From an uncultured Paracoccaceae bacterium (lineage in GTDB: Bacteria; Pseudomonadota; Alphaproteobacteria; Rhodobacterales; Rhodobacteraceae): a DNA stretch of 64,000 nt. The stretch lies in contig CANLYJ010000001.1 of the NCBI GenBank assembly GCA_947495295.1, positions 682,001-746,000 of the forward strand, read 5' to 3'. Position 1 is the stretch's first letter. Each line of letters starts with the position of its first letter. Shown in pieces: positions 8,417-18,615 of this stretch. Position numbers and translations under genes: made by a program. The notes under the pieces were generated by a model. That model worked only from the letters and a program-made list of their open reading frames with translations. It was not told the origin of the DNA and did not search any database.

Positions 8417-10192
8417 TTAGAAGTTTGCCGCGTCCAGCGCCATCACAGTATCGGCACCGGTGTTGATCCGGGCCAGATGCATGGATGTGGCGGGCAGTTG
8501 GCGCGCCATATAGTAGCGCCCGGTCGCGATCTTGGTCTCGTAGAATTCGGTGTCCGATGCACCACCTTCGAGCGCTTCCATCGCGGCTTTGGCCATCCGT
8601 GCCCACATCAGGCCAAGGCAGACATGGCCCATCATATGCATGAAGTCATATGACCCCGACAGCGCGTTATTCGGCTTGGTCGCGTTCTGCATGAAATACA
8701 TGCCAGCGGCTTGCAGGTCCTTTGATGCGGCTTTCAGCGGCTCAAGGAAGTCGGCTTTCAACGCTTCGTTGCCTTCATTTTCCTTGATGAAGGTTTTCAC
8801 CATCTCAAAGAACGCCATAACATGTTTGCCGCCGTCCTGGGCCAGCTTGCGGCCCACTAGATCAAGCGCCTGCACGCCGTTCGCCCCTTCGTAGATCATG
8901 GCGATCCGGGCATCACGGGCGAATTGGGACATGCCCCATTCCTCGATATAGCCGTGGCCGCCATAGACCTGCTGCGCTGCAGTCGCGTATTCGAAGCCCT
9001 TGTCGGTCAGGAAGCCTTTGATAACCGGGGTCATCAGGGAGATCAGGCCATCAGCATCTGCGTCACTATTCTTATGCGCCCGGTCAATCAGGTAGGCCCC
9101 CCAGAATGTGAAGGCGCGCGCACCTTCGACAAATGATTTCTGGTCCATCAGGTTACGACGAATGTCAGGATGGACGATCAACGGGTCGGCAGGGCCGTCA
9201 GGGTTCTTTGCACCTGTGACATCGCGCCCTTGCAGGCGGTCATTGGCATAGGCGACTGCGTTCTGATAAGCGCTTTCGGCTTGGGCATAGCCTTGCAGGC
9301 CAACGCCCAGACGCGCCTCGTTCATCATAGTGAACATGGCGCGCATGCCTTTGTGTTCGTCGCCAACCAAGAAACCGGTTGCTTCGTCATAGTTCATCAC
9401 ACAGGTCGAATTCCCGTGGATGCCCATCTTTTCCTCGATGCTGCCAACGGATACGCCATTGCGCTGCCCCAATGATCCATCATCATTGACCATGAATTTG
9501 GGCACGATGAAGAGCGACACACCCTTGATGCCGTCGGGCCCGCCTTCAATTTTGGCAAGCACGAGGTGGATAATGTTGTCGGCCATGTCGTGTTCCCCAG
9601 CCGAGATAAAGATTTTCTGGCCGGAGATTTTGTAAGACCCATCCGCCTGCGGGGCGGCCTTGGTGCGCATCAGGCCCAGATCGGTGCCGCAATGCGGTTC
9701 CGTCAGGTTCATGGTGCCGGTCCATTCGCACGACACCATCTTGGGCAGATATTTCTGTTTCTGCTCTTCGGACCCGTGGGCATGGATTGCCGAATAGGCG
9801 CCGTGGGTCAGGCCCTGATACATGTTGAACGCCATGTTGGCGGACACGAAAGGTTCCTGCGCCGCAGTATGCATCACGTAAGGCAGGCCTTGCCCGCCAT
9901 ATTCAGGATCGCAATCCATGGCGGTCCAGCCGCCTTCTTTCATCTGCTCGAAAGCGTCCTTGAAACCGGTTGGTGTACGCACGACACCATTTTCAAGTAC
10001 GCAGCCCTCGGTATCGCCCACAACATTCAGTGGATGCAGCACTTCGGATGCAATCCGCCCGGCCTCTTCAACAACGGCACTTGTGAAATCACGGTCAAGA
10101 TCATCAAAACCTTCGATATCCTGTTCGCTGACCTTCAGAAGGTCGTGCAAAACGAACTGGATGTCTTTCGTTGGTGCGTTGTAGATTGGCAT
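8417..10192 (-). CDS. Acyl-CoA dehydrogenase with C-terminal extension
   Basis: A 591-residue FAD enzyme that introduces the trans-2 double bond into acyl-CoA. The flavin- and substrate-binding motif [19 protein letters not shown] is present, as are the [14 protein letters not shown] segment and the catalytic-base region [19 protein letters not shown]. It is about 200 residues longer than classical acyl-CoA dehydrogenases and carries the extra alpha-helical C-terminal domain of the long/DmdC-like subfamily. It lies 41 nt behind a MerR regulator and ahead of thiolase and FadJ genes, so general fatty or branched acyl oxidation is most likely. 3-methylmercaptopropionyl-CoA dehydrogenase (DmdC) is the main alternative. 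Confidence 0.92.
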   Translation of the reverse strand: MPIYNAPTKDIQFVLHDLLKVSEQDIEGFDDLDRDFTSAVVEEAGRIASEVLHPLNVVGDTEGCVLENGVVRTPTGFKDAFEQMKEGGWTAMDCDPEYGGQGLPYVMHTAAQEPFVSANMAFNMYQGLTHGAYSAIHAHGSEEQKQKYLPKMVSCEWTGTMNLTEPHCGTDLGLMRTKAAPQADGSYKISGQKIFISAGEHDMADNIIHLVLAKIEGGPDGIKGVSLFIVPKFMVNDDGSLGQRNGVSVGSIEEKMGIHGNSTCVMNYDEATGFLVGDEHKGMRAMFTMMNEARLGVGLQGYAQAESAYQNAVAYANDRLQGRDVTGAKNPDGPADPLIVHPDIRRNLMDQKSFVEGARAFTFWGAYLIDRAHKNSDADADGLISLMTPVIKGFLTDKGFEYATAAQQVYGGHGYIEEWGMSQFARDARIAMIYEGANGVQALDLVGRKLAQDGGKHVMAFFEMVKTFIKENEGNEALKADFLEPLKAASKDLQAAGMYFMQNATKPNNALSGSYDFMHMMGHVCLGLMWARMAKAAMEALEGGASDTEFYETKIATGRYYMARQLPATSMHLARINTGADTVMALDAANF

Positions 10193-10233
10193 GTGGTGTC
10201 TCTCCTCAGGTCGTAAGTGGTCGTCGCGGAGGG

Positions 10234-10635
10234 TTAGGCCGCGACTGATTTATCTTTATTCAGCTGGTTGAGCTTTTCAGCGCCCCAGACCATCTGTTCT
10301 TTCAACTCGCCAATCGCTTCGTCGAGTTCAGCTTTCTGTGCTTCCATGTCAGCCAGGTGACGCTGGGCCAGTTCATAGGTCTTTGACAGCTGCGCCTCTT
10401 GCCCGTCATCCATGTGATACAGATCCAGCAGCTGGCGGATTTCTTCCAGGCTGAAGCCAAAGCGCTTACCGCGCAGGATCAGTTTTAGGCGGGCCCGATC
10501 GCGTTTTGTGAACAGACGCTTTTGACCTTCACGGATTGGGAACAGCAGTTCCTTGGCTTCGTAGAACCGAAGCGTCCGGGGGGTCACATCAAAAGCATCA
10601 CACATTTCGCGGATATTCATTGTCTCAATCGTCAT
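10234..10635 (-). CDS. MerR-family transcriptional regulator of the acyl-CoA operon
   Basis: A 133-residue regulator. The N-terminal winged helix-turn-helix ([20 protein letters not shown]) is followed by a conserved wing ([22 protein letters not shown]) and a long C-terminal coiled coil rich in Glu, Gln and Leu for dimerisation. No metal-binding cysteines are present, so it is not a metal sensor. The start at 10635 is preferred because GAGGAA lies just upstream. It heads the acyl-CoA dehydrogenase operon and resembles LiuR-type regulators of fatty and branched-chain catabolism. It would be expected to sense an acyl-CoA; that is inference from the family and position. Confidence 0.88.
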   Translation of the reverse strand: MTIETMNIREMCDAFDVTPRTLRFYEAKELLFPIREGQKRLFTKRDRARLKLILRGKRFGFSLEEIRQLLDLYHMDDGQEAQLSKTYELAQRHLADMEAQKAELDEAIGELKEQMVWGAEKLNQLNKDKSVAA

Positions 10636-10704
10636 CAATTCATTCCTCATGCGGGGTTTCAATGCCTCGCACTTGCGGAGTCGTGGATCACCATACAAGC
10701 AAAG

Positions 10705-10720
10705 CTGACGTTAACGTAAA
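10705..10720. promoter_or_regulatory. LiuR-like palindromic operator upstream of the acyl-CoA operon
   Basis: The sequence TGACGTTAACGTAAA contains a perfect 10-bp palindrome, ACGTTAACGT (10708-10717). It closely resembles the known LiuR operator type TTTACGTWAACGTAAA. It lies about 70 nt upstream of the MerR gene start, where autoregulation of the operon would be expected. The rest of the 10636-10953 gap shows no gene. Confidence 0.6.
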
Positions 10721-10953
10721 CGGAACGTGGCGTCATTTGCCGGTTGACGAAAGGTCAGCAAAAGTGACGCAGGGGCAGGCGCAATTAAAAAACTGGGAAA
10801 AACCGGACGGATTTCCCCGTAAACCTTAAAAATAAGGATATTGGTGCACTGCTGAAGCAGGGCACTCGGCCATTTGGAATCGTTATTGCTGTTTTTAAGA
10901 TGACTTATGGGACCGTTTTTCACCGTATTGTGAGCATCCCTTACCGATCTAGG

Positions 10954-11427
10954 TCACTCATAGCTAATGAACGCCCGTCGCCCGTCAGACAGATACAGAC
11001 GCCAACCTTCTTCGATCTGTTCAACCTGATCAAGCCAGCTGTAGTGGCTCACGGTCTGCGGCATGTCCTCGGGGCGCATCAGGTCGGATAGCACGAGATG
11101 TCGTACACCGCCCCCGGTATCGTCCTGCCAGTATACAGTTGCGACGGTTTGGTCCGGGTCCTGCGACCCGATCAGATTGCCGCCGGGGCCAAGGACAAGC
11201 ATTGATTGATTGGATGGCGCCACCCAATACCACCGTGCCCAAACAGGGATTGTCCATTCCGCAAAGCTGTTATCGTCCACCGGCGATATTGTCGTGGTGC
11301 CCGCAGTGACATTGCCACGGATCACCGCGCCCTTGATGGTGGTTTCGAAATCGGTTGGTGGCGCAAGCGGCGTATCTGCCAGGGCGGGCGCCGCCAGAAG
11401 ACAGAACAGCAGGGCGGCGCGGATCAT
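10954..11427 (-). CDS. Hypothetical exported protein
   Basis: A 157-residue protein with a clear Sec signal peptide (MIRAALLFCLLAAPALA, predicted cleavage after ALA). The mature part is beta-rich and acidic with many Trp and Tyr residues and no recognisable motif or lipobox, so it is likely a soluble periplasmic protein. Its ATG overlaps the stop of the upstream MerR gene by 4 nt, so the two are translationally coupled. I do not recognise the family. Confidence 0.7.
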   Translation of the reverse strand: MIRAALLFCLLAAPALADTPLAPPTDFETTIKGAVIRGNVTAGTTTISPVDDNSFAEWTIPVWARWYWVAPSNQSMLVLGPGGNLIGSQDPDQTVATVYWQDDTGGGVRHLVLSDLMRPEDMPQTVSHYSWLDQVEQIEEGWRLYLSDGRRAFISYE

Positions 11428-11792
11428 CCCAAGGATTTGACCGTATCGTCGCGTAGTGATTGCAATTCAGCCATGGTTTCTTCCAGCTGTTTCTTCTGCT
11501 CGGCCAGTTCCACCATTTGCTTGTCAGCCAGCGTGATCCATTCGCGCATCTGGACTTCGGTACCTTCGTTTTCGTAGATCATCAGCCATTGTCTGATATC
11601 CTCAAGCGCGAAGCCAAATCGTCGTCCCCGCAAGATAAGCGTCATCCGGGCGAGTTCTTTGGGACCGTAGAAGCGTGATCGGCCCTCCTTTTCAGGTGTC
11701 AGTAACTCGATATATTCGTAGTAACGCAGCGTGCGCGGCGTGACGTCGAATTCTGCGCACATCTCTTTGAATGTCAGTTGTTTTTCGGACAT
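11424..11792 (-). CDS. MerR-family transcriptional regulator (second copy)
   Basis: A 122-residue regulator paralogous to the one at 10234-10635. The [24 protein letters not shown] and the wing-helix segment ARMTLILRGRRFGFALEDIR match it closely, followed by a shorter coiled coil. No cysteines suitable for metal sensing are seen. GGGAG lies 7 nt before the ATG. It shares a transcript with an exported protein and is divergent from two thioesterase genes, so it may control either or both. Confidence 0.87.
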   Translation of the reverse strand: MSEKQLTFKEMCAEFDVTPRTLRYYEYIELLTPEKEGRSRFYGPKELARMTLILRGRRFGFALEDIRQWLMIYENEGTEVQMREWITLADKQMVELAEQKKQLEETMAELQSLRDDTVKSLG

Positions 11793-11947
11793 CGCGATCT
11801 CCCTACCCGTACCGTAGCGTTAAGACTTCTGCGGTTCAACGATGGAAACAACCTGCGAATGAATACGCCGTGCCTAGGAATGGGGTTGCGGTCAGGGCCT
11901 GACATGACAAGTTGTGCCTGCATCGCCACGAAAGGAAAATCGAGCCT

Positions 11948-12388
11948 ATGCCAGAGCAGCAAAATCAACGTCGCGAGATGCTGGCGCGTCAGTTTATTGA
12001 GGCGATACCGCATGCTCGCGCCTTGGGCATGGCTTTGACCGAGGTCGGCGATGGCCACGCAGAGATTACGATGGATTACGATGCGCGTTTCATCGGTGAC
12101 CCGGAAACCGGTGTTATTCATGGCGGCGCTGTTTCGGCCCTGATGGACACTTGCGGTGGTGCAGCCGTGATGGCGCATCCGGCTGCGACAATATCGACGG
12201 CCACCTTGGGTTTGCGCATTGATTACATGCGTGCCGCCACACCGGGGCAGCGCATAACGGCGCGGGCGGAGTGTTATCATGTCACCCGTTCGGTTGCATT
12301 TGTACGCGCAACAGCGGTGGATGAAGATGCGGACCACCCGGTGGCCACGGCGACCGGCACTTTCACAATCGAAAGGCCGAAGGCATGA
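11948..12388 (+). CDS. PaaI-family hotdog thioesterase
   Basis: A 146-residue hotdog-fold protein. The conserved helix with the catalytic region is [17 protein letters not shown], where the acidic residue and HGG are typical of PaaI/YbgC-like acyl-CoA thioesterases; the strand [19 protein letters not shown] follows. It probably hydrolyses an acyl-CoA in the cytoplasm. The start is uncertain: an ATG at 11912 is also in frame, but 11948 fits the family length and has AAAGGAAAA upstream. The stop overlaps the next gene in an ATGA arrangement, so this is one of two coupled thioesterases. Confidence 0.86.
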   Translation: MPEQQNQRREMLARQFIEAIPHARALGMALTEVGDGHAEITMDYDARFIGDPETGVIHGGAVSALMDTCGGAAVMAHPAATISTATLGLRIDYMRAATPGQRITARAECYHVTRSVAFVRATAVDEDADHPVATATGTFTIERPKA

Positions 12389-12879
12389 ATAATCGGCCCG
12401 AACCCGTGCAGGTGATCAAGCAACGCCGCGACGCGACACTGCAAAAGCTGGTGGCCGGCGTCCCCTATATGCAGTTTCTGGGCATTCATATTGACAGGCG
12501 TGGGGACGAGTTGACAGCGATTCTGCCTTTTGATGACGCTCTGATTGGCAATCCGATGCTGCCTGCGATCCATGGCGGTGTCACAGCCGCCTTCCTGGAA
12601 GTAACCGCGATTATGGAACTGAGCTGGGCGATGATCTGGGAAGATATGGAGGCCGGTAAGGTGACAGAGGATGCCCCTAGGATCTTGTTGCCCAAGACAA
12701 TTGATTTCACCTTGGATTATCTGCGCACCGGTTTGCCGCGTGATGCCTATGCCCGCGCAAGGGTGAACCGGTCAGGCCGTCGGTATGCATCGGTCCATGT
12801 AGAGGCGTGGCAGGATAATCGCAGCCGTCTGTTTGCGCAGGCGACCGGGCATTTCCTGATGCCCGCACGTGATGGATAA
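12385..12879 (+). CDS. PaaI-family hotdog thioesterase (second copy)
   Basis: A 164-residue hotdog protein, coupled to the preceding thioesterase by a 4-nt overlap. The motif [19 protein letters not shown] corresponds to the HGG helix of PaaI-like enzymes and [20 protein letters not shown] to the following strands. The two proteins differ enough to be ancient paralogues and might form a heteromer, but that is only a possibility. The acyl substrate is unknown. Nearby fatty-acid genes make an acyl-CoA substrate plausible. Confidence 0.84.
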   Translation: MNNRPEPVQVIKQRRDATLQKLVAGVPYMQFLGIHIDRRGDELTAILPFDDALIGNPMLPAIHGGVTAAFLEVTAIMELSWAMIWEDMEAGKVTEDAPRILLPKTIDFTLDYLRTGLPRDAYARARVNRSGRRYASVHVEAWQDNRSRLFAQATGHFLMPARDG

Positions 12880-14215
12880 TGCCGCGTCGCTGACCCATCG
12901 CCGCGTTCTGGCGATTGCCACGCCAATTGTGATCTCAAATGCCACCGTGCCGATCCTTGGGATCGTCGATACCGGTGTAGTCGGGCAGTTGGGTGAGGCT
13001 GCCCCTATTGGTGCCGTTGGCATCGGTGCGGTGATCCTTTCGGCGATCTATTGGATATTCGGGTTCTTGCGGATGGGCACAACGGGCCTGACCTCCCAAG
13101 CGAGCGGCGCCCGCGATACCGACGAGGTTGAGGCGCTGCTGTCGCGCGCCTTGCTGATTGGGTTTGCCGCTGGGGTCGTCATAATCCTAAGTCAGGTTTT
13201 GCTGTTTCGCGGTGCGTTCCTCATCTCACCCGCCAGTGCAGAGGTTGAGGGGCTGGCCCGCGATTATATGGCGATCCGCGTGTGGTCTGCCCCGGCCACA
13301 ATTGCCCTTTACGGGATTACCGGGTGGTTGATCGCGCTGGAACGTACCAAGGCGGTTCTGGCCATTCAGGTGCTGATGAATGGTGCCAATATCATCCTCG
13401 ACCTTGTGTTTGTGCTGGGCTTTGATTGGGGGGTGCAGGGCGTGGCATGGGCCACATGCATCGCTGAATGGTCCGGTGCGGGGCTTGGCCTTTGGCTGTG
13501 CCGTGATGCGTTTCAAGGGCAGGCCTGGCGCAGCCCGCTGCTGGTGTTCGATATGGCCCGGATCAAGCATATGGCGGTGGTGAACACGGACATCCTGATC
13601 CGGTCGGTTCTGCTGCAAGCGATTTTTGTCAGCTTCCTGTTCTACGGGGCGGATTTTGGTGATGTTCAATTGGCAGCCAATCAAATCCTGCTGCAATTCC
13701 TGCATGTCACGGCCTATGCGCTGGACGGTTTCGCCTTTGCCGCAGAGGCGCTGGTCGGGCAGGCCATGGGATCACGGGCAAGACAGGTTTTGCGTCGTGC
13801 TGCACTGCTGTCAAGCGTTTGGGGTGGGGCGACTTGCATCGTGTTGGCGATGTGTTTTGCGTTGTTTGGTCCGCTGGTGATCGACCTTATGGCCAAATCA
13901 GCAGAGGTGCAGTCCGTCGCGCGGATCTATCTGCCCTATATGGTGGCCGCCCCTATTGTTGGTGTGGCGGCATGGATGCTGGATGGCATATTCATCGGGG
14001 CCACGCGGACGCAAGATATGCGTAACATGATGATCCTGTCCGCGATCGTCTATTTCGCCTCGGTGATCCCGCTGATGGCCTATTTCGGCAATCACGGTCT
14101 GTGGCTGGGGCTGTTGGTCAGCTTTGTGGCGCGTGGGGCAAGTTTGGCGTGGAAATATCCCGCGCTTGAGGCGCAGGCGGATCAAAAACGATCAGGTCCA
14201 GTCACCGCGCCTTGA
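12869..14215 (+). CDS. MATE-family efflux transporter (DinF-like)
   Basis: A 448-residue inner-membrane protein with about 12 hydrophobic segments in two homologous halves, as in MATE exporters. The N-terminal signature [20 protein letters not shown] and the G-Q-A-S region ([12 protein letters not shown]) match the DinF branch. It would export cationic or drug-like compounds in exchange for Na+ or H+; the substrate is unknown. It starts with GTG at 12869 or ATG at 12872, inside the end of the thioesterase gene. Its 3' end overlaps the convergent pyrD gene by 24 nt, which is unusual. Confidence 0.9.
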   Translation: MMDNAASLTHRRVLAIATPIVISNATVPILGIVDTGVVGQLGEAAPIGAVGIGAVILSAIYWIFGFLRMGTTGLTSQASGARDTDEVEALLSRALLIGFAAGVVIILSQVLLFRGAFLISPASAEVEGLARDYMAIRVWSAPATIALYGITGWLIALERTKAVLAIQVLMNGANIILDLVFVLGFDWGVQGVAWATCIAEWSGAGLGLWLCRDAFQGQAWRSPLLVFDMARIKHMAVVNTDILIRSVLLQAIFVSFLFYGADFGDVQLAANQILLQFLHVTAYALDGFAFAAEALVGQAMGSRARQVLRRAALLSSVWGGATCIVLAMCFALFGPLVIDLMAKSAEVQSVARIYLPYMVAAPIVGVAAWMLDGIFIGATRTQDMRNMMILSAIVYFASVIPLMAYFGNHGLWLGLLVSFVARGASLAWKYPALEAQADQKRSGPVTAP

Positions 14216-15244
14216 TCCGACCGCATCAGCAACTGTGGCGAAACCATCGCGGGTCAGCAATGCATCAAGTCCCTTTGCAATATCGGTCGCCAGGGAAACC
14301 CCGCGAAAGACGAGCGCCGTGTAAAGCTGCACCGCAGAGGCCCCGGCGCAAATCTTGGCATAGGCCTGTTCTGCGCTGCCAACCCCGCCGACCCCGATGA
14401 TGGGCAGGTCGGTTAGTCCGGCCAGTTGCGCCAACACCTGCGTCGATTTTTCAAACAAGGGTTGGCCGGACAGGCCGCCAGCCTCAGTCTGATGTGGGCC
14501 ATGTAGCCCATCACGGTCCAATGTTGTGTTCGTGGCGATAATCGCGGCGATGCCAGAGCTGTTGGCGACCTCGGCCAGTTCTGCAATTTCGTCAGTGCTC
14601 AGATCGGGCGCGATTTTTAGAAAAACGGGGATCGGTTTGTGCAAACCATCCCGCGCCTCCATCACGCCGGTCAAAAGCGAGGATAGCGCGGCCCTGCCTT
14701 GTAGATCGCGCAGTTTTTCGGTGTTGGGTGACGAGACATTGACTGTGGCAAAATCCACAAATGGTCCACAGCGCGTCAGCACGGTTGCAAAATCCTGCGC
14801 CTTGTCGGTGCTGTCCTTGTTGGCCCCCAGGTTCAGACCTGTCACGCGGCCAGTGGGACGCTGTGTCAGACGATCCGCAATCGCGTCCATACCATCATTA
14901 TTGAACCCGAAACGGTTAATCGCGGCCTGATCCTGTGTGAGGCGGAACAGTCGTGGTTTGGGATTTCCGGGTTGCGGTCGGGGGGTTGCGGCGCCGACTT
15001 CCAGAAAGCCGAATCCGGTTCGGCTGAGCGCCGCGAGTGCGGTTGCGTTCTTGTCGAAACCAGCGGCCAGCCCAACGGGGTTGGGCAGGTCCAGACCCGC
15101 AACCTGCGTGCGCAGGCGATCTGTCGTGAAGGGGTCGCTGCTGGGTCCAAGCCCTGCGTTTAACGCACGTAAAGCGAGCCCATGCGCCTTTTCGGGATCA
15201 ACCCGATGCAGTGCCGCCAGCCCAAGCTTTTCCAGCATGTTCAT
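14192..15244 (-). CDS. pyrD: Dihydroorotate dehydrogenase (quinone), class 2
   Basis: A 350-residue membrane-associated FMN enzyme that oxidises dihydroorotate to orotate and passes electrons to ubiquinone in pyrimidine synthesis. The N-terminal amphipathic extension is that of class 2 enzymes. FMN and substrate motifs include [23 protein letters not shown], the catalytic-serine segment [15 protein letters not shown], and FLKIAPDLS. The start overlaps the stop of the DUF952 gene by 4 nt, suggesting coupling. The 3' end runs into the convergent MATE gene. Confidence 0.96.
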   Translation of the reverse strand: MNMLEKLGLAALHRVDPEKAHGLALRALNAGLGPSSDPFTTDRLRTQVAGLDLPNPVGLAAGFDKNATALAALSRTGFGFLEVGAATPRPQPGNPKPRLFRLTQDQAAINRFGFNNDGMDAIADRLTQRPTGRVTGLNLGANKDSTDKAQDFATVLTRCGPFVDFATVNVSSPNTEKLRDLQGRAALSSLLTGVMEARDGLHKPIPVFLKIAPDLSTDEIAELAEVANSSGIAAIIATNTTLDRDGLHGPHQTEAGGLSGQPLFEKSTQVLAQLAGLTDLPIIGVGGVGSAEQAYAKICAGASAVQLYTALVFRGVSLATDIAKGLDALLTRDGFATVADAVGSRRGDWT

Positions 15245-15579
15245 CCCAGATCAGGAAATTGATGTGCGCCGTCAATGATGGGCAGTGGCTTGTGCCATGC
15301 CACATCCGCCATGCGCAATTGACGATAAAGATGCGGAAAAAGGGTGCCGCCACGGGATGCTTCCCATTTCAGGTCGCTTAGTCCATCAGTCTCCACCGCG
15401 ACCAAAACAAGATCGTGTTCATCCTGAAAGTAAAGCGATGCAGTTTTCTGCACTGTGTCAGCGCCAGAGAAATGGACATAGCCGTCAGCCACATCTATGG
15501 GCGCGCCATCTGTTGCCCCGTTAGTCTGCAATGTGGCCCATTCGGAGGCGCGGAATATCTTGTAGATCAGCATAGCCAT
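15241..15579 (-). CDS. DUF952 family protein
   Basis: A 112-residue protein matching the DUF952 family: the start [12 protein letters not shown], the motif [20 protein letters not shown], and the ending [13 protein letters not shown] are characteristic. The fold resembles ADP-ribosyltransferase-like small domains, but the biochemical role is unknown. GGGG lies 8 nt before the ATG at 15579; a second ATG at 15573 is also possible. It forms an operon with pyrD, a common arrangement in related bacteria. Confidence 0.85.
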   Translation of the reverse strand: MAMLIYKIFRASEWATLQTNGATDGAPIDVADGYVHFSGADTVQKTASLYFQDEHDLVLVAVETDGLSDLKWEASRGGTLFPHLYRQLRMADVAWHKPLPIIDGAHQFPDLG

Positions 15580-15709
15580 CTCATGACCCCTGCAAAAAAA
15601 ATGGTCAACTGCCTGTGGCGTGCAAAGTTTGCGTAAGGTCAGCTTTTAGCTGTTTGACTCTGCGCAGGGGCAACGCCAAGCTATCGCCATAGCAACAGGG
15701 GGAATCCAA

Positions 15710-17266
15710 ATGATTTCGCGAATTCTGACCACAACCTGCGCCTTGGCGCTTGCGGCAGGAACGGCATCTGCCGAGTATTCTTTGACAATTCTGCACACCA
15801 ATGACTTCCACGCGCGGTTTGAACCGATCAGCAAATATGACGGTCCATGCTCTGCTGAGGATAATGATGCGGGCGAATGTTTCGGCGGGACGGCCCGTTT
15901 GATCACGGCCGTGGAAGAGGCCCGCGCGCGCAGCAATAATAGCATCCTTGTCGATGGCGGGGACCAGTTTCAGGGCACCCTGTTCTACACCTATTACAAG
16001 GGGGCGATGGCGGCTGAGTTCATGAACCAGCTGGGTTATGATGGTATGACCGTGGGCAACCACGAATTCGACGATGGTCCCGAGGTTCTACGCGGCTTCA
16101 TGGATGCGGTTGAATTCCCGGTCCTGATGTCGAACGCCGATGTCTCAGGTGAGCCGCTGCTGGCTGACGTGCTGATGAAATCGACCGTGATCGAACGCGG
16201 CGGTGAAAAGATCGGCATGATCGGTCTGACGCCGCAAGATACAGATGAACTGGCAAGCCCCGGCGACAACATCACCTTTACTGACCCGTCAGGTGCGGTG
16301 CAGTCAGAGGTCGATAAGCTGACAGCTGACGGCGTGAACAAGATCATCGTTCTGTCGCATTCCGGCTATGGCGTCGATCAAGCGGTTGCTGCAAACACCA
16401 CAGGAGTTGACGTTATTGTTGGTGGCCATTCGAACACGCTGCTGGGTGACAGTGACCGTGCATCCGGCCCTTATCCGACCATGGTGGGCGACACAGCCAT
16501 CGTGCAGGCTTACGCTTATGGCAAATTTCTGGGCGAGTTGAATATCACTTTCGATGATGCTGGTGTCATTACCGAAGCCAACGGCGCACCGATCCTGATT
16601 GACGGTGCAGTGGGCGAGAACGAGGGTGCTAAAGCCCGCATCGCCGAACTGGCCGCCCCGCTGGACGAGATTCGTAACAAGGTCGTGGCCGAAACCGCAT
16701 CCGAGATTGTTGGCGTCCGCGAGGAATGCCGGGCCGTGGAATGTGCCATGGGGAACTTGATCGCCGATGCGATGCTGGAGCGGGTCAAGGATCAGGGCAT
16801 CCAGGTTGCAATCCAAAACGGTGGCGGTATCCGGGCGTCGATTGACGCGGGCGAAGTGACGATGGGCGAAGTCTATACCGTGCTGCCTTTCCAAAACACG
16901 CTGTCTACATTCGAAGTCACCGGTGACGTTCTGCTGGCTGCGCTGGAAAACGGCGTCAGCCAGATTGAAGAGGGCGCAGGTCGTTTCCCGCAGGTGGCTG
17001 GCATGACCTTTACGGTTGATCCGGCGGCAGAGGCTGGTTCGCGGATTTCGGATGTGAAAATCGGCGGCGCCGATCTTGATCCGGCAGCGACCTATGGCGT
17101 CGTCTCCAACAACTATGTCCGCAATGGCGGTGATGGCTACGCGATGTTCAAAGACGCCGCCAACGCCTATGACTTTGGTCCGGATCTGGCTGATGTGACG
17201 GCAGAGTTTATCGCCGCCAGCAGCCCGTTCACGCCGTATAAGGATGGCCGGATCACAGTGAAGTAG
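15710..17266 (+). CDS. Periplasmic 5'-nucleotidase / 2',3'-cyclic phosphodiesterase (UshA family)
   Basis: A 518-residue exported bimetal phosphoesterase that scavenges nucleotides. A Sec signal peptide ends near residue 21 (GTASA-EYS). The metallophosphoesterase domain has the metal ligands in LTILHTNDFHARF, VDGGDQFQGTLF, TVGNHEFDDG, SHSGYGVD and VGGHSNT. The C-terminal nucleotidase domain contains the substrate-stacking region AIQNGGGIRASIDAG and NNYVRNGGDGYAMF. It is 30 residues shorter than E. coli UshA. GGGGA precedes the start by about 6 nt. It is probably monocistronic with its own terminator. Confidence 0.93.
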   Translation: MISRILTTTCALALAAGTASAEYSLTILHTNDFHARFEPISKYDGPCSAEDNDAGECFGGTARLITAVEEARARSNNSILVDGGDQFQGTLFYTYYKGAMAAEFMNQLGYDGMTVGNHEFDDGPEVLRGFMDAVEFPVLMSNADVSGEPLLADVLMKSTVIERGGEKIGMIGLTPQDTDELASPGDNITFTDPSGAVQSEVDKLTADGVNKIIVLSHSGYGVDQAVAANTTGVDVIVGGHSNTLLGDSDRASGPYPTMVGDTAIVQAYAYGKFLGELNITFDDAGVITEANGAPILIDGAVGENEGAKARIAELAAPLDEIRNKVVAETASEIVGVREECRAVECAMGNLIADAMLERVKDQGIQVAIQNGGGIRASIDAGEVTMGEVYTVLPFQNTLSTFEVTGDVLLAALENGVSQIEEGAGRFPQVAGMTFTVDPAAEAGSRISDVKIGGADLDPAATYGVVSNNYVRNGGDGYAMFKDAANAYDFGPDLADVTAEFIAASSPFTPYKDGRITVK

Positions 17267-17284
17267 GCTGGTTTACTATTGAGG

Positions 17285-17316
17285 GCGCGCTGCGGGATGT
17301 CGCGGCGCGCTTTTTT
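17285..17316 (+). terminator. Rho-independent terminator after the nucleotidase gene
   Basis: GCGCGCTGCG pairs with CGCGGCGCGC (one G-U pair) around a 6-nt loop and is followed by six T residues. It starts 19 nt past the stop codon. Confidence 0.85.
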
Positions 17317-17490
17317 GTGGGCATTCGCACGACCTGTGTAGTCTCCCCCGACTCGAAAACACTGGGCGGGGTTTCCATTGGCCGGCGTTAAATCTGCTTT
17401 GACATGGACATGTTCCATGGAGTTTGACTTAATACTTTTACAAAATCGTTGTCTTTGACGTCATATCGATCATCCAGAGAAGGAAAACTC

Positions 17491-18552
17491 ATGAAATATT
17501 CGTTGGTCTCATCGTTTGTTGTTGCGTCGTTGTTCACGGCCCATACAGCGCAGGCTGAAACGCTTAGATTGCTGACATGGGGCGGCTACGCACCCGAAGA
17601 GGTCATCGCCAAGTTCGAGGCTGAAACCGGCCACACTGTCGAAGTTACAACATCCAACAACGAAGAAATGATCGCAAAACTGCGCGCGACCAATGGCGGG
17701 GGTTTTGATCTGGCCCAGCCCAGCCAGGACCGGATCACCAGCGCGCAGGAAGAATTCGGGATCTACAAGCCGATTGACATGTCGCGGGTGAATGCCGATC
17801 TGTTCATCCCGTCGATGCTGAGTGCAACTGCCGGAAACACCACTTTTGACGGTGATGTTTATGGCCTGCCGCATGTCTGGGGCACCAGCGGTCTTGTTGT
17901 GAATACGGCCATGGCAGGTGACGTGCAGGATTACACCGATCTTTGTGATGCGTCGGTGGCTGGTAAAGTGTCCTATCGCCTGAAGCGTCCGACATTGATC
18001 GGGTTTGCCTATTCCATGGGTCTTGACCCGTTCGCAGCCTATGGCGACGCTGATGCCTATCAGGGCATTCTGGACCAGGTCGAAGCCAAGCTGACCGAGT
18101 GCAAACCCAATGTGAAAACCTATTGGGGTGGCGGTGACGAGATCAAGAACCTGCTGCGGTCGGGTGAGGTTGTCGCCTCTATGGCCTGGGATACGGGCGG
18201 CTGGCAGTTGAATGCGGACAATCCCGACATCACCTTCGTCGCACCCGAGGCTGGGGCGCTGGGCTGGATTGATACATTCGTGTTGCCTGCGCGCGGCCGT
18301 GCAGATGACGCGGCTTATGACTGGATCAACTTTGTCATGCAGCCAGAGATTGCAGCGATGATTACGAACACTGCTGGCAACTTCACGGCGGCCGTTGACG
18401 GTGATGCCGGTGTCAGCGCTGATTTGAAGGCCCGTTATCAGGGTAGTTTTGATCAGGACGCCATCGACAATATCAAATGGTATCCGCCGGTGCCTGCCGG
18501 GTTGGAAGCGCTGGAAGGCGCGACCTTGGACCGGATCAACGCCGCCAACTAA
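17491..18552 (+). CDS. ABC transporter periplasmic binding protein, PotD-like (polyamine type)
   Basis: A 353-residue binding protein with a Sec signal peptide (cleavage after AHTAQA). The mature start LRLLTWGGYAPEEVIAKFE is typical of PotD/PotF-like proteins that bind spermidine or putrescine, and WDTGGWQL and GWIDTFVLPA are in the expected places. The start at 17491 has AGAAGGAAAA just upstream; 14 further upstream codons lack support. It is the first gene of a four-gene importer, followed by a terminator-like hairpin that would make this protein more abundant than the rest. The actual substrate is not proven. Confidence 0.9.
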   Translation: MKYSLVSSFVVASLFTAHTAQAETLRLLTWGGYAPEEVIAKFEAETGHTVEVTTSNNEEMIAKLRATNGGGFDLAQPSQDRITSAQEEFGIYKPIDMSRVNADLFIPSMLSATAGNTTFDGDVYGLPHVWGTSGLVVNTAMAGDVQDYTDLCDASVAGKVSYRLKRPTLIGFAYSMGLDPFAAYGDADAYQGILDQVEAKLTECKPNVKTYWGGGDEIKNLLRSGEVVASMAWDTGGWQLNADNPDITFVAPEAGALGWIDTFVLPARGRADDAAYDWINFVMQPEIAAMITNTAGNFTAAVDGDAGVSADLKARYQGSFDQDAIDNIKWYPPVPAGLEALEGATLDRINAAN

Positions 18553-18573
18553 GGCGCCAAACATTCCTGAAAG

Positions 18574-18596
18574 GGGCACCGCAGGGTGCCCTTTTT
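18574..18596 (+). terminator. Intra-operon attenuating terminator
   Basis: GGGCACC pairs with GGTGCCC (loop GCAG), followed by TTTTT. It lies between the binding-protein gene and the ATPase gene, as expected for high binding-protein and low transporter stoichiometry. Confidence 0.8.
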
Positions 18597-18615
18597 CATC
18601 TTATGAGGTTGTAAT

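Noticed and set aside
8417-10192. DmdC assignment for the acyl-CoA dehydrogenase
   Set aside because: The long subfamily includes DmdC, but the surrounding thiolase, FadJ and MerR genes fit general acyl-CoA oxidation better, and no other dmd gene is certain.
17317-17490. Possible riboswitch upstream of the polyamine-type importer
   Set aside because: No conserved aptamer-like stem set could be recognised by eye; only an ordinary leader is seen.
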